Source of the DNA: Fulvimonas sp. R45 | GTDB lineage: Bacteria; Pseudomonadota; Gammaproteobacteria; Xanthomonadales; Rhodanobacteraceae | Assembly (NCBI RefSeq): GCF_030504985.1 | Contig: NZ_JASERU010000001.1 | Span: 1-64,000 of the forward strand | Reading direction: 5' to 3' | Length of the DNA: 64,000 bases | In this document: one piece after another, positions 12,677 to 20,784 of the stretch | How positions within the stretch are numbered: the first letter of the stretch is position 1 | How the letters are laid out: the number at the start of each line of letters is the position of its first letter | The notes under the pieces: model-generated | Told to the model about the DNA's origin: nothing | What the model saw: only the letters and a program-made list of their open reading frames with translations | Database searches by the model: none | Program-made: the position numbers and the translations under genes

Positions 12677-15085
12677 TCAGTGCTTCCCATTGCCTTGCGG
12701 CAGCGCGTAGGCCATCACGTAGTCGCCGCTGCGGGTGCCGAGGCCGGCATGGCCGCCGGCGGCGATGACCACGTACTGGCGGCCGTCCACTTCATAGGAC
12801 ATCGGGTTGGCCTGGCCGCCGGCGGGCAGGCGCGCCTTCCACACCACCTTGCCGGTGCGCTCGTCCACCGCGCGCAGGTAGTCGTCGGCGGTGGCGCCGA
12901 TGAAGACCAAGCCGCCGGCGGTGACCATGTTGCCGCCGATGTTGAAGATGCCGGTGGGCAGCGGCAGGTTGTAGTGGATGCCGAACGGACCGGCGTCGCG
13001 GGTGGTGCCGATCGGGTGCTGCCACACGATCTTGCGCGTGGTGAGGTCGATCGCGGTGAGCGTGCCCCACGGCGGCGAGTTGCACGGCACGCCGAGCGGG
13101 TTCAGCCACGGATGCACCTTGCCCACGTAGGGCGTGCCGTACTGCGGCGCCAGCCCGCCCTTCACCGGCGGCTCGTTGCCCGCGCCGTTCCACGGCTGCA
13201 CCAGGCCCTCCCGCATGGCCGGGCCGCGCGGCGCCAGGCTGATCCGGAACGGGATGTAGTTGGCGTTGGCGATGAGGATCTTGTTCACCGGGTCGATCGA
13301 TGCGCCCTGCCAGTCGATCACGCCGTCGAAGGCGGGATAGACGATGGTGTCGCGGTTGAGCTGCGGCGGGGTGAACTGGCCCTTGTAGTACGCCTTGCGG
13401 AACTGGATGCGGCAGACCATCTGGTCGATCGGCGTGGCGCCCCACATCGAGGCCTCGGTGAGGTCCTTCGGCGCCAGCGTGGGCATGCCGGTGGAGAACG
13501 GCTGGGTCGGGCTGCTCCAATCGCCCGGCACCGCGCCCTGCGGCACCGGCTTCTCCTGCACCTGGGCGATCGGCTTGCCGGTCTCGCGGTTGAGCAGGAA
13601 CAGCTCGCCGCGCTTGGTGGTCTGAAGCAGCGCGGGGACGGTGCCGCCGCCGGGCGCGGGCAGGTCCACCAGCGACGGGCCGGTCGGCACGTCGAAGTCC
13701 CAGCGGTCGTGGTGGACGGTCTGGAACACCCAGCGCGGCGCGCCGGTCTCGATGTCCACCGCCACCACCGAGCTGGACACCTTCTCGTCGAACGGCCGGC
13801 GCTTGCCGCCGTAGTAGTCCGGCGTGGCGTTGCCGATCGGGAGGTAGACCAGGCCCAGCTGCGTGTCGGCGGTGTACGCGCCCCAGGCGTTCGGCGTGCC
13901 GCGGGTGAGCTGCTGGTCCGGCCGCGGGGTCCAGTTCTCGGGATCGTGGCCCACGTCCCAGGCCCAGATCAGCTTGCCGCTGAGCGGGTCGAACGCGCGC
14001 ACCGCGCCGGAGGGCTCGAAGGTGGCCTGGTTGTCGTAGATCCAGCCGCCCAGCATCACGCGGTCGTTCACCACCAGCGGCGGCGAGGTGATGAAGTGGA
14101 AACCCGCCGGCACGTGGCCCAGGTATTCCTTGAGCGAGATGAAGCCGTGCGTGCCGAAGTCCTCGCAGGGCTTGCCGGTCTGCGCGTTCAGCGCCATCAG
14201 GCGCGCGTCGAGCACCGGCGCGATGATGCGCTCGGGGCAGTCGGTGGGCGTGCCGGGCGGCGCCTTGTAGTAGGCCACGCCGCGGCAGGCGAGGTAGACG
14301 TCCGCCCGGGTGTCGGCGTGCGGGTCGTAGGTCCACTTCTTCCTGCCGGTGGCCGCGTCGATGGCCTCCACCCAGCTGTGGCCGGTGCAGACGTAGAGCG
14401 TGTCGCCGACCTTGATCGGCGTGTCCTCGAAGTTGAACTCGTGGCCGGCGTCGGTGCCGCCCTTGTCCTCTCCGGGGCGCATGGTATCGCCGGTGTGCAT
14501 GCTCCAGGCCAGCTTCAGGTGCTTCACGTTGCCGCGGTTGATCTGGTCCAGCGGCGAGTAGCGGTCGCCGCGCGGCGTGCGGCCGTAGAACAGCCAATCC
14601 TGCGGCGGCACGCTGGCGTCGTAGCCGGTGCCCGCCGTGGCGGCGAGCTGCACGCGGCCGTCGATGCCACGCGGCCGGCAGGCGGCGATCACGCCCACCA
14701 CCAGGCACAGCACCACCGCCACGCCCAGCGCGGCCACGCCGCCGCGGCGCGTGGCCGGCTCGGCCGGTTCCAGCTTGCGCAGCACCCACGGCAGCAGCAG
14801 CCAGATGCCCAGGATCACCGGCATCACCAGGCGCACTTCCAGCTGCCAGAAATCCAGCCCCGCCTCGGCGATCGACCAGACCAGGGTGCCCAGCAGCACC
14901 AGCATGTACAGCCAGGTCGTCCAGCGGCTGCGCAGCCAGGCCAGCACGCCCGTCACGACCAGCCCGATGCCGCCGAGCAGGTAGTACCAGGAGCCGCCGA
15001 GCGCGACCAGCCACACGCCGCCGACGACCAGCGCCAGCCCGATCAGGATGAAGACGATGGATGTGATGTACGGCCTCGAAGGCAT
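12677..15085 (-). CDS. gcd: Membrane-bound PQQ-dependent glucose dehydrogenase
   Basis: An 802-residue quinoprotein: five N-terminal membrane helices (about 10-130), then an eight-bladed PQQ propeller with repeated W-motifs (e.g. GKLIWAWDVG, GAPRWVFQT, TRKIVWQHP). It oxidises glucose and other aldoses to lactones in the periplasm and passes electrons to ubiquinone. The start at 15085 has AGGGAG seven bases upstream; an ATG at 15115 would add ten residues. The gene lies 109 bp downstream of the PqqU-like receptor on the same strand. Confidence 0.95.
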   Translation of the reverse strand: MPSRPYITSIVFILIGLALVVGGVWLVALGGSWYYLLGGIGLVVTGVLAWLRSRWTTWLYMLVLLGTLVWSIAEAGLDFWQLEVRLVMPVILGIWLLLPWVLRKLEPAEPATRRGGVAALGVAVVLCLVVGVIAACRPRGIDGRVQLAATAGTGYDASVPPQDWLFYGRTPRGDRYSPLDQINRGNVKHLKLAWSMHTGDTMRPGEDKGGTDAGHEFNFEDTPIKVGDTLYVCTGHSWVEAIDAATGRKKWTYDPHADTRADVYLACRGVAYYKAPPGTPTDCPERIIAPVLDARLMALNAQTGKPCEDFGTHGFISLKEYLGHVPAGFHFITSPPLVVNDRVMLGGWIYDNQATFEPSGAVRAFDPLSGKLIWAWDVGHDPENWTPRPDQQLTRGTPNAWGAYTADTQLGLVYLPIGNATPDYYGGKRRPFDEKVSSSVVAVDIETGAPRWVFQTVHHDRWDFDVPTGPSLVDLPAPGGGTVPALLQTTKRGELFLLNRETGKPIAQVQEKPVPQGAVPGDWSSPTQPFSTGMPTLAPKDLTEASMWGATPIDQMVCRIQFRKAYYKGQFTPPQLNRDTIVYPAFDGVIDWQGASIDPVNKILIANANYIPFRISLAPRGPAMREGLVQPWNGAGNEPPVKGGLAPQYGTPYVGKVHPWLNPLGVPCNSPPWGTLTAIDLTTRKIVWQHPIGTTRDAGPFGIHYNLPLPTGIFNIGGNMVTAGGLVFIGATADDYLRAVDERTGKVVWKARLPAGGQANPMSYEVDGRQYVVIAAGGHAGLGTRSGDYVMAYALPQGNGKH

Positions 15086-15194
15086 GATGGGCTCCCTGGT
15101 GGTATCGGGCATCACGCTAGGCAGCGGGTCGAAAAGGAGTCGTGTATGGAATGCGTGCGAGGCGCGACGTCCCGCAGAGAGGTGCCGGCCCGGG

Positions 15195-17351
15195 TCAGAA
15201 CGTGAGACGCGCGCCCAGCATCAGGCTGCGGCCGGGCGCCGGCTCGTAGTAGCGGCCGTTGGCGTCGTTCACCACCACCGCGTCGACCAGGCGGCGGTCC
15301 GCCACGTTGTCGAGGCGGGCGGTGAGCAGCAGGCGTGCGTCGGCGCCGAGCCGGAACGCGTAGCCCGCGTCGAGGTCGATGCGCAGCCCGCCCGGCGCGC
15401 GCGCGCTGCCGGTGTCGTCCACCGTCACCGCGCCGAAGCCGGCCAGGGTCAGGCCTTCGCGCCAGCCGGTGTCGCCGCCGTGGCCGAGCTGCAGCGAGCC
15501 ATAGGAAGCCGGCACGCCGGGGATGCGCGTACCGGCCGGCACGCGCACGCCCGGCGGCGCGCAGGTGCGGTCGGCGCAGGCCGCGAAGGCACTCTCGAAG
15601 CGCGCCTGTAGCCGGGTATAGCTGGCGCGGAGGCGCCATCCCGGCGCCAGCTCGCCGTCGAGCGAAAGCTCCATGCCCTGCCGGCGCGTGTCGCCGAGGT
15701 TGCGGTAGGTGGAGCGGCCGTTGGCGCTGGAACCGACCGCCAGTTCGTCGCGGGTGTCGGCGCGGAACACCGCCGCCTCCAGCGCCAGCCCGCTCCGGCT
15801 GCGCCATTTCGCGCCCAGCTCCACGTTGCGGCTGACCGCCGGGCGCAGGTCGAAGGCGAGACCGGGACGGCCGTCCGCCCGGTAGCCCAGCTCGTTCCAG
15901 CTCGGCGTCTCGAAGCCCTTGCCGTAGCTGGCGTACAGCCGCAGGCGCGCGCCGGCGCGGAACTGCAGGCCGGCCACCGGCGTGGTGGCGCGGTAGCGCA
16001 CGCCGCCGCTGTCGTCCGGGTTGGCGGGCGTGACGTAGAAATCGCGCGCGCGGAAGCGCACCTCGTCGTGGCGCAGGCCGAGCAGCAGCGCCCAGCGCCG
16101 CGCGAAGCGCCAGTACCACTGCGCGTAGGCGGCGGTGTTGCGCACGTCGTCGCGCTCGTCCCGGCGCAGCGCGCCACGCACGCCGAGCCGGTCGCCGACG
16201 AAGTTCTCGTAGCCGCGCCGGAGCTGGCCTTCGTCGTCCAGGCTGGCGCCCAGCGCGAAGCGGTAGTCGCCGCCGGCCAGTGCGCCGTCGTGGGTCCAGC
16301 GCAGGTCGGCGCCGGCGTAGTTGGCGTCCAGCCCCACCACGCCGCCGGGCTGCAGCGGGTCGCGCTGTGTCGCCACCGGGATCGACAGGAACTGCAGCAC
16401 GCCGCGCTGTCCGCCGTAGGCCATCGCGCGCAGCCGGTCGCGCTCGCCCAGCGTCTGCTCGTAGACCAGGCCGAGCTGGTTCTGCCGCGTGCTCTTGCGC
16501 GTGTCGTACGCCAGCGAGGACGGACTGGCGGCGCGCGGGTCGGCGTGCAGCCCGGCGCGCGTCAGCCCCTGCGGGTCCTGCGCCACCGGCTGGTCGAACG
16601 TGTTCAGCACCAGGGTGAGGTGCCGCCCGCCGCCCATGTCGATGCCGAACTTCGCGTTGCCCGACGCGCGCCGCGCGCGGCCGTGCCGGCGATAGCCGCC
16701 GTCGACGAGCTGCGACGCGGCCACGTTGTAGCCCACCGGCCCCGCGCTGCCGCGGGTGTCCGCGCTGTAGCGGAACAGGTCGCGGCTGCCGGCGTCCACG
16801 CCCAGCACGGTCACCGGCCGCGGCGTGCCGTCGGCGCTCCACACCTGCACCACGCCGCCCGAGGCGTTGCCGTACAGGGCCGAGAACGGACCGCGCATCA
16901 CCTCGATGCGCGCGGCCGCGTCGAGGTTGATATGCGAGACCTGGCCCTGGCCGTCGGGCATGGTGGCGGGGATGCCGTCCACGTAGATCCTCACGCCGCG
17001 CACGCCGAAGCTGGCCCGCGCGCCGAAGCCGCGAATGGAGATCTGCTCGTCCTGCGCGCGGTCCTGGCGGTCGCGCGCCAGGATGCCGGGCACGCCGACC
17101 AGCGCCTCGGACAGGTCCACGCCCGGCCGCCCGGCGCGGGCCGGCGCCACGTCCACCTCCGTGACCGCGGCGGGCAGGTCGAACGGCGGCAGCCGCAGGC
17201 GGCCGGCGTGCACGACGAGCCTGGGCAGGTCGGTCACCGGACGCTTGGGCTGCGTCCCGGCTTCGCCTTGCCGCGCCGGCAAGGCCGCCACCTGTCCGGC
17301 CACGCCGAGCAGCAGCACCGCCAGCGCAGCGTGACGGGACGGATGCGTCAT
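15195..17351 (-). CDS. pqqU: TonB-dependent receptor, YncD/PqqU-like (probable PQQ uptake)
   Basis: A 718-residue outer-membrane receptor: signal peptide, plug domain (about 45-160) and 22-strand barrel ending in Phe. From memory of E. coli YncD, long stretches are nearly identical: IRGFGARASFGVRGVRIYVD, DGIPATMPDGQGQ, RGPFSALYGNASGGV in the plug, and NANGRYYEPAPGRS near the end. E. coli YncD was renamed PqqU because it imports PQQ. The gene lies directly upstream of a PQQ enzyme, which supports that substrate. An ATG at 17378 would add nine residues. Confidence 0.88.
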   Translation of the reverse strand: MTHPSRHAALAVLLLGVAGQVAALPARQGEAGTQPKRPVTDLPRLVVHAGRLRLPPFDLPAAVTEVDVAPARAGRPGVDLSEALVGVPGILARDRQDRAQDEQISIRGFGARASFGVRGVRIYVDGIPATMPDGQGQVSHINLDAAARIEVMRGPFSALYGNASGGVVQVWSADGTPRPVTVLGVDAGSRDLFRYSADTRGSAGPVGYNVAASQLVDGGYRRHGRARRASGNAKFGIDMGGGRHLTLVLNTFDQPVAQDPQGLTRAGLHADPRAASPSSLAYDTRKSTRQNQLGLVYEQTLGERDRLRAMAYGGQRGVLQFLSIPVATQRDPLQPGGVVGLDANYAGADLRWTHDGALAGGDYRFALGASLDDEGQLRRGYENFVGDRLGVRGALRRDERDDVRNTAAYAQWYWRFARRWALLLGLRHDEVRFRARDFYVTPANPDDSGGVRYRATTPVAGLQFRAGARLRLYASYGKGFETPSWNELGYRADGRPGLAFDLRPAVSRNVELGAKWRSRSGLALEAAVFRADTRDELAVGSSANGRSTYRNLGDTRRQGMELSLDGELAPGWRLRASYTRLQARFESAFAACADRTCAPPGVRVPAGTRIPGVPASYGSLQLGHGGDTGWREGLTLAGFGAVTVDDTGSARAPGGLRIDLDAGYAFRLGADARLLLTARLDNVADRRLVDAVVVNDANGRYYEPAPGRSLMLGARLTF

Positions 17352-17422
17352 CGGAGGGGGCGTGCCGGGCAGACTCATGCACGCATCATCATGCCGCAAG
17401 ACGGAACCTCTGCTCCCCGGCC

Positions 17423-17449
17423 GCAGGCGCCTCCACGGCTGGCGCCTGC
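17423..17449 (-). terminator. Hairpin downstream of the DUF2383 gene
   Basis: A perfect 9-bp stem, GCAGGCGCC / GGCGCCTGC, with a 9-base loop. It lies 9 bp after the stop codon of the minus-strand gene ending at 17458. No U-tract follows, so it may be a weak terminator or an mRNA 3'-end protector. Confidence 0.5.
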
Positions 17450-17457
17450 TGCCATCC

Positions 17458-17922
17458 TCATTCCCGGTCCTGTCCGGGATGCAGGGCGTGCGCCATGTGG
17501 CTGGCCTCGTCCTGCCCGGTGAGCACCGATTCGTAGGCCTGCAGCACCGCATGGCGCGACGACGGCGTCAGCCGCCCCGCGGCGAGCGCCGCCTCGTACT
17601 TCGCGCGGATGTGGTTCTCGCCGCGCTCGACTTCCGCGATCACCGCCGCGTCGTCGTCCTGCACGCGGTTGCGCAGGTTCATGAAGACGCGATGGGCCGA
17701 GGCGAGCACCGAGCCCTCGTCGCGCGGCTCGCCGCCCAGCGCGCGGACCTGCCGCCGCAGCAGCTCGCTGGCGATGCGGCGCTCCTGCGCGCGGTAGCGG
17801 AACAGCTCGCGCAGGCCCGGCTCCCCGCTGTCGCCGGCCGCCGCGCGGTAGCCGTCCATGCTGTCGATGGTGACCTCGACCAGCTCGTTCAACAAGCGAA
17901 TGTCGTCGCTGCGCGTGGCCAT
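17458..17922 (-). CDS. DUF2383 / PA2169-type four-helix stress protein
   Basis: 154 residues, all helical, with family features near the start (LLNELVEVTIDSMDGYRAAA) and ferritin-like spacing of Glu/His (GENHIRAKYE near residue 107). The DUF2383 family is ferritin-like and often sits with stress genes; its biochemical role is unknown. GGAGC precedes the ATG. The neighbouring gene upstream on the same strand, 86 bp away, is a second ferritin-like stress protein. Confidence 0.85.
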   Translation of the reverse strand: MATRSDDIRLLNELVEVTIDSMDGYRAAAGDSGEPGLRELFRYRAQERRIASELLRRQVRALGGEPRDEGSVLASAHRVFMNLRNRVQDDDAAVIAEVERGENHIRAKYEAALAAGRLTPSSRHAVLQAYESVLTGQDEASHMAHALHPGQDRE

Positions 17923-18008
17923 GGGCGCTCCGTCGTGCGGTGGAGCGCCATGCTTCCGCGCGGCGCGTGCAGGCCCGGCGGACGCGGCGTGAAAACCGTC
18001 CACGCGGG

Positions 18009-18524
18009 CTAGCCCTTGCCGCCTTCGCCCTCCTCCCCGGCGCGCTCGTTGCCGCCGCCCTGCTCGGCGATGCTGGTGAGCTTCTTGTCGGCGTTCTTCT
18101 CCTCCTCCAGCGTGTCGGTGAGCAGCGGCACCGCCTCGTCGTAGCCGATCTGCCGGGCCAGCGCGCAGAGGCCGCCGTAGGAGGCGATCTCGTAGTGCTC
18201 CACCTTCTGCGCGCCGACGATCAGCGCGGCGTCGCGCAGCGCGCCCTTCTCGATGGAATCGATGATCTCGCGGCTCTCGTCCACCAGGCCTTCCATCGCC
18301 GCGCACTTGATGCGCTTCAGCTTGAGGTCGAGCTTCTCCACGATCTTGTCGATGCGCTCGACCTGGCCGTTGGTCTCCTCCAGGTGGCTCTCGAACGCCT
18401 GCGCCAGCTTCGGCGACGACGAGGCGCGCGCCAGCCGGGGCAAGGCCCTGGTGAGTTGCTTCTCGGCGCTGTAGATGTCGGAAAGCTCGTGCAGGAAAAG
18501 ATCCTCGATCGACTTGATGGCCAT
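18009..18524 (-). CDS. YciE/YciF ferritin-like protein (DUF892)
   Basis: A 171-residue protein with the DUF892 signature at the N-terminus (MAIKSIEDLFLHELSDIYSA, EKQLTRALP). Metal-type residues of the ferritin-like fold are present (ESHLEET, KVEHYEIASYG). YciE and YciF are RpoS-linked general stress proteins of the yciGFE-katN group. GGAGGA lies seven to eight bases before the ATG. The C-terminal tail is Gly/Glu-rich and probably disordered. A second DUF892 gene lies at 56147. Confidence 0.93.
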   Translation of the reverse strand: MAIKSIEDLFLHELSDIYSAEKQLTRALPRLARASSSPKLAQAFESHLEETNGQVERIDKIVEKLDLKLKRIKCAAMEGLVDESREIIDSIEKGALRDAALIVGAQKVEHYEIASYGGLCALARQIGYDEAVPLLTDTLEEEKNADKKLTSIAEQGGGNERAGEEGEGGKG

Positions 18525-18690
18525 CGTGTGTCCTCCGGAAGGGTGGGTCGGATGCGTGGAACGCAGGCTCATGCTCGGCGTCGCGCCGTGGGCGATCCGG
18601 CTGGGCGGGGTGAAGCGCTTGCGAACATCCGCGCCGACACCGCGCCCGTCCGGCTTGAGCACGCCGCCGCGGCATGCCACGATCCGGCGG

Positions 18691-19140
18691 ATGAACCGGC
18701 CGCCCGCCACCCCGCAACGCCTGCGCGACCTCGCGCGACTGCGCCGCGTGCGCGACCGCATCGACCGCGAATACGCGCAGCCGCTGGACGTCGAGGCGCT
18801 GGCCCGCGACGCGCACATGTCCGCCGGGCACCTGAGCCGGCAGTTCAGGCTGGCCTACGGCGAATCGCCGTACAGCTACCTGATGACGCGGCGGATCGAG
18901 CGCGCGATGGCGCTGCTGCGGCGTGGCGACCTGAGCGTCACCGAGGTCTGCTTCGCCGTGGGCTGCTCTTCGCTGGGCACCTTCGGCACGCGCTTCGCCG
19001 AGCTGGTCGGCATGCCGCCGGGCGCCTACCGCAGCCGGCAGGCACAGGCGACCGAAGGATTGCCCTCGTGCGTGGCCCGGCAGGTGACGCGACCGGTCAG
19101 GAATCGAGAAGCGCCGGCCGCGAGGGCGAAACTAGACTGA
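18691..19140 (+). CDS. AraC-family transcriptional regulator (DNA-binding domain only)
   Basis: 149 residues, almost only the double helix-turn-helix of AraC/XylS regulators. The first HTH contains LDVEALARDAHMSAGHLSR; the second has SVTEVCFAVGCSSLGTFGTRF and the hallmark GMPPGAYR. There is no ligand-binding domain. It lies 35 bp upstream of a VOC protein on the same strand; AraC-HTH/VOC pairs are a common arrangement, so it probably controls that gene. Confidence 0.93.
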   Translation: MNRPPATPQRLRDLARLRRVRDRIDREYAQPLDVEALARDAHMSAGHLSRQFRLAYGESPYSYLMTRRIERAMALLRRGDLSVTEVCFAVGCSSLGTFGTRFAELVGMPPGAYRSRQAQATEGLPSCVARQVTRPVRNREAPAARAKLD

Positions 19141-19175
19141 GGCCATCGACTTCGCCACCCACGAGAGAGCACGCC

Positions 19176-19586
19176 ATGGACCTCGCCATCCACTCCAGCT
19201 TCCTGCCGCAGAACGACCCGGACGCCGCGCTGGCGTTCTGGCGCGACACCCTCGGCTTCGAGGTGCGCAACGACGTCGGCTACGGCGGCAAGCGCTGGAT
19301 CACCGTCGGCCCCAGGGACCAGCCCGGCACGTCCATCGTGCTGTACCCGCCGGAGGCCAGTCCCGGCGTCACCGACGACGAACGCCGCACCATCGCCGAG
19401 ATGATGGCCAAGGGCACCTACGGCATGGTCATCCTCGCCAGCACCGATCTCGACGCCACCTTCCACCGCCTGCAGTCCGGCGGCGCGGAGGTCGTGCAGG
19501 AACCCACCGAGCAGCCCTACGGCGTGCGCGACTGCGCGTTCCGGGACCCGGCGGGCAACCACGTGCGCATCAACGAGGTGCGTTGA
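19176..19586 (+). CDS. VOC-family (glyoxalase/bleomycin-resistance fold) protein
   Basis: 136 residues with the paired beta-alpha-beta-beta-beta modules of VOC proteins: DPDAALAFWRDTLGFEVRN, then CAFRDPAGNHVRINEV with the usual C-terminal metal-site region. The substrate is unknown. Its TGA stop is also the first base triplet of the dispersed repeat that follows. The preceding AraC gene is probably its regulator. Confidence 0.9.
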   Translation: MDLAIHSSFLPQNDPDAALAFWRDTLGFEVRNDVGYGGKRWITVGPRDQPGTSIVLYPPEASPGVTDDERRTIAEMMAKGTYGMVILASTDLDATFHRLQSGGAEVVQEPTEQPYGVRDCAFRDPAGNHVRINEVR

Positions 19587-19735
19587 GAGCCTGTTCACGA
19601 TCTCCAGGCGCCTCGCGCCGGGAGCTGTTTGCACGCAGGCCAAGGAAGAACGAAGGCGTGGACGTCCGTCCACGACTGAGTGATGACGCCGGCCTGTGGG
19701 CCAACAAACCCGGCCCACCGGGTGGGCCGCAAGGC
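19584..19735 (+). repeat. Dispersed 3'-end repeat, copy 1
   Basis: Begins at the VOC stop codon with TGAGAGCCTGTTCACGATC and contains the palindrome GTGGACGTCCGTCCAC and further short inverted repeats. About 150 bp are closely matched at 57564-57715, and the first 35 bp also at 54079-54116. It is probably an mRNA 3'-end structure or a small non-autonomous mobile element. Confidence 0.7.
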
Positions 19736-19739
19736 GCGT

Positions 19740-19774
19740 GAAATTTGGCGACGGCGCGGCGGTAAATCTTTCCC
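19740..19774 (+). promoter_or_regulatory. AT-rich upstream element of the BON gene promoter
   Basis: GAAATTTGG (19740-19748) and AAATCTTTCCC (19764-19774) stand out in very GC-rich sequence, 40-75 bp upstream of the -24 box. Similar elements precede the other sigma54-type promoters in this window. Interpreted as an activator (enhancer-binding protein) site; this is inference. Confidence 0.4.
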
Positions 19775-19813
19775 GCCGCGGGCGGCGGCGCCCGCCGGCG
19801 CGGCGCCGCAGCG

Positions 19814-19829
19814 TGGCATGGAAGTTGCG
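19814..19829 (+). promoter_or_regulatory. Sigma54 (-24/-12) promoter of the BON gene
   Basis: TGGCATGGAAGTTGC has the invariant GG-N10-GC spacing and the TTGC of the -12 box. It lies 67 bp upstream of the ATG at 19896. Confidence 0.75.
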
Positions 19830-19895
19830 ACGCGCGGACTGTCGCGGCCGCGTCATGCGGCCGCCACGGCCCTTCCCCGCACCGAGGTACCCGCC

Positions 19896-20660
19896 ATGAA
19901 CCGAGACTACGACCAGCGTCCCGAGGCCTCGCGCCCCGGTCGTGCGCGCACCGCGCACTACGAGGACCCGCAGGGGCGTTCCTCCGGCAACGACTATCCG
20001 CCGTCGTGGAACGACACCCCTTCGCCGCGCTGGGGCTACGTCGGCGCCAACACCGCCGCGCGCGAGCGCGCCGACTACCAGGGCGGCCGCGCCGACTACG
20101 GCCGCGGCAGCGCGCAGGAGCCGCCGCACGTCAACCATCCGCGTTACGGCCAGCGCTATCGGGAAGCCTGGGAGAACAACGCGTCCTGGGACGAACCGTG
20201 GCCGCACGAGGCCAGCTCCGCCTCGTCGGGGCTGTACGGCTGGCCGGACGTGGGCGGCGGCCGCCGCGACTACGAGCTGCGCGGCGGCGAGCAGTCCTAC
20301 GCGCCGGACTACGGGCGTCAGTACGGCAGCCGCCATCCGCTGGCCTACGGCCCGGACGAACGCCAGGGCGGCGCGCAGGGCCGGCGCCGGGGCGGCTACG
20401 CCGGCAAGGGCCCGCGCGGCTACACGCGCCCGGACGAACGCATCTGCGAGGACCTGTCCGACCGCCTCACCGAGGATCCCTGGATCGATGCCAGCGACAT
20501 CGAGATCGCCGTGGAGAACGGCGTGGTCGCCCTGCGCGGCCAGGTGCCGGAGCGCTCGATGAAGCACCGCGCCGAGGACTGCGCCGAGCGCGTCGGCGGC
20601 GTGAAGGACGTGGACAACCGCATCCGCGTGCAGCGCGACGGTGGCGGCGCCCCGGCCTGA
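19896..20660 (+). CDS. BON-domain stress protein with long disordered N-terminus
   Basis: 254 residues. The first about 170 are rich in Tyr, Gly, Arg and Pro with repeated RxDY/YGR pieces and look unstructured; no signal peptide is visible. The C-terminus (about 175-248) is one BON domain (LTEDPWIDASDIEIAVENG, VVALRGQVPER, VKDVDNRI), a fold that binds phospholipid or other ligands in OsmY-like proteins. The gene is probably transcribed from the sigma54 promoter at 19814. Confidence 0.85.
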   Translation: MNRDYDQRPEASRPGRARTAHYEDPQGRSSGNDYPPSWNDTPSPRWGYVGANTAARERADYQGGRADYGRGSAQEPPHVNHPRYGQRYREAWENNASWDEPWPHEASSASSGLYGWPDVGGGRRDYELRGGEQSYAPDYGRQYGSRHPLAYGPDERQGGAQGRRRGGYAGKGPRGYTRPDERICEDLSDRLTEDPWIDASDIEIAVENGVVALRGQVPERSMKHRAEDCAERVGGVKDVDNRIRVQRDGGGAPA

Positions 20661-20747
20661 CGCCGCATGGCCCGGCGGTGGGTAGACCGCGCATGCGACC
20701 ACTGCCGGCGTCGCGCTTGACGCCCCCTGGGCGACCTGTTCACGACG

Positions 20748-20766
20748 ACGCCGGAGAATCCGGCGT
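20748..20766 (+). promoter_or_regulatory. Hairpin in the mntH leader
   Basis: ACGCCGGA-GAA-TCCGGCGT is a perfect 8-bp stem with a GAA loop, 18 bp before the mntH ATG. It may end transcription from the BON gene or affect mntH translation. The yybP-ykoY manganese riboswitch core was not found. Confidence 0.4.
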
Positions 20767-20784
20767 ACCGTCACGCAAGCGTGC

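Noticed and set aside
20661-20784. Manganese riboswitch (yybP-ykoY) before mntH
   Set aside because: The conserved GGGGAGUA-type core loops are not present; only a simple hairpin is visible.
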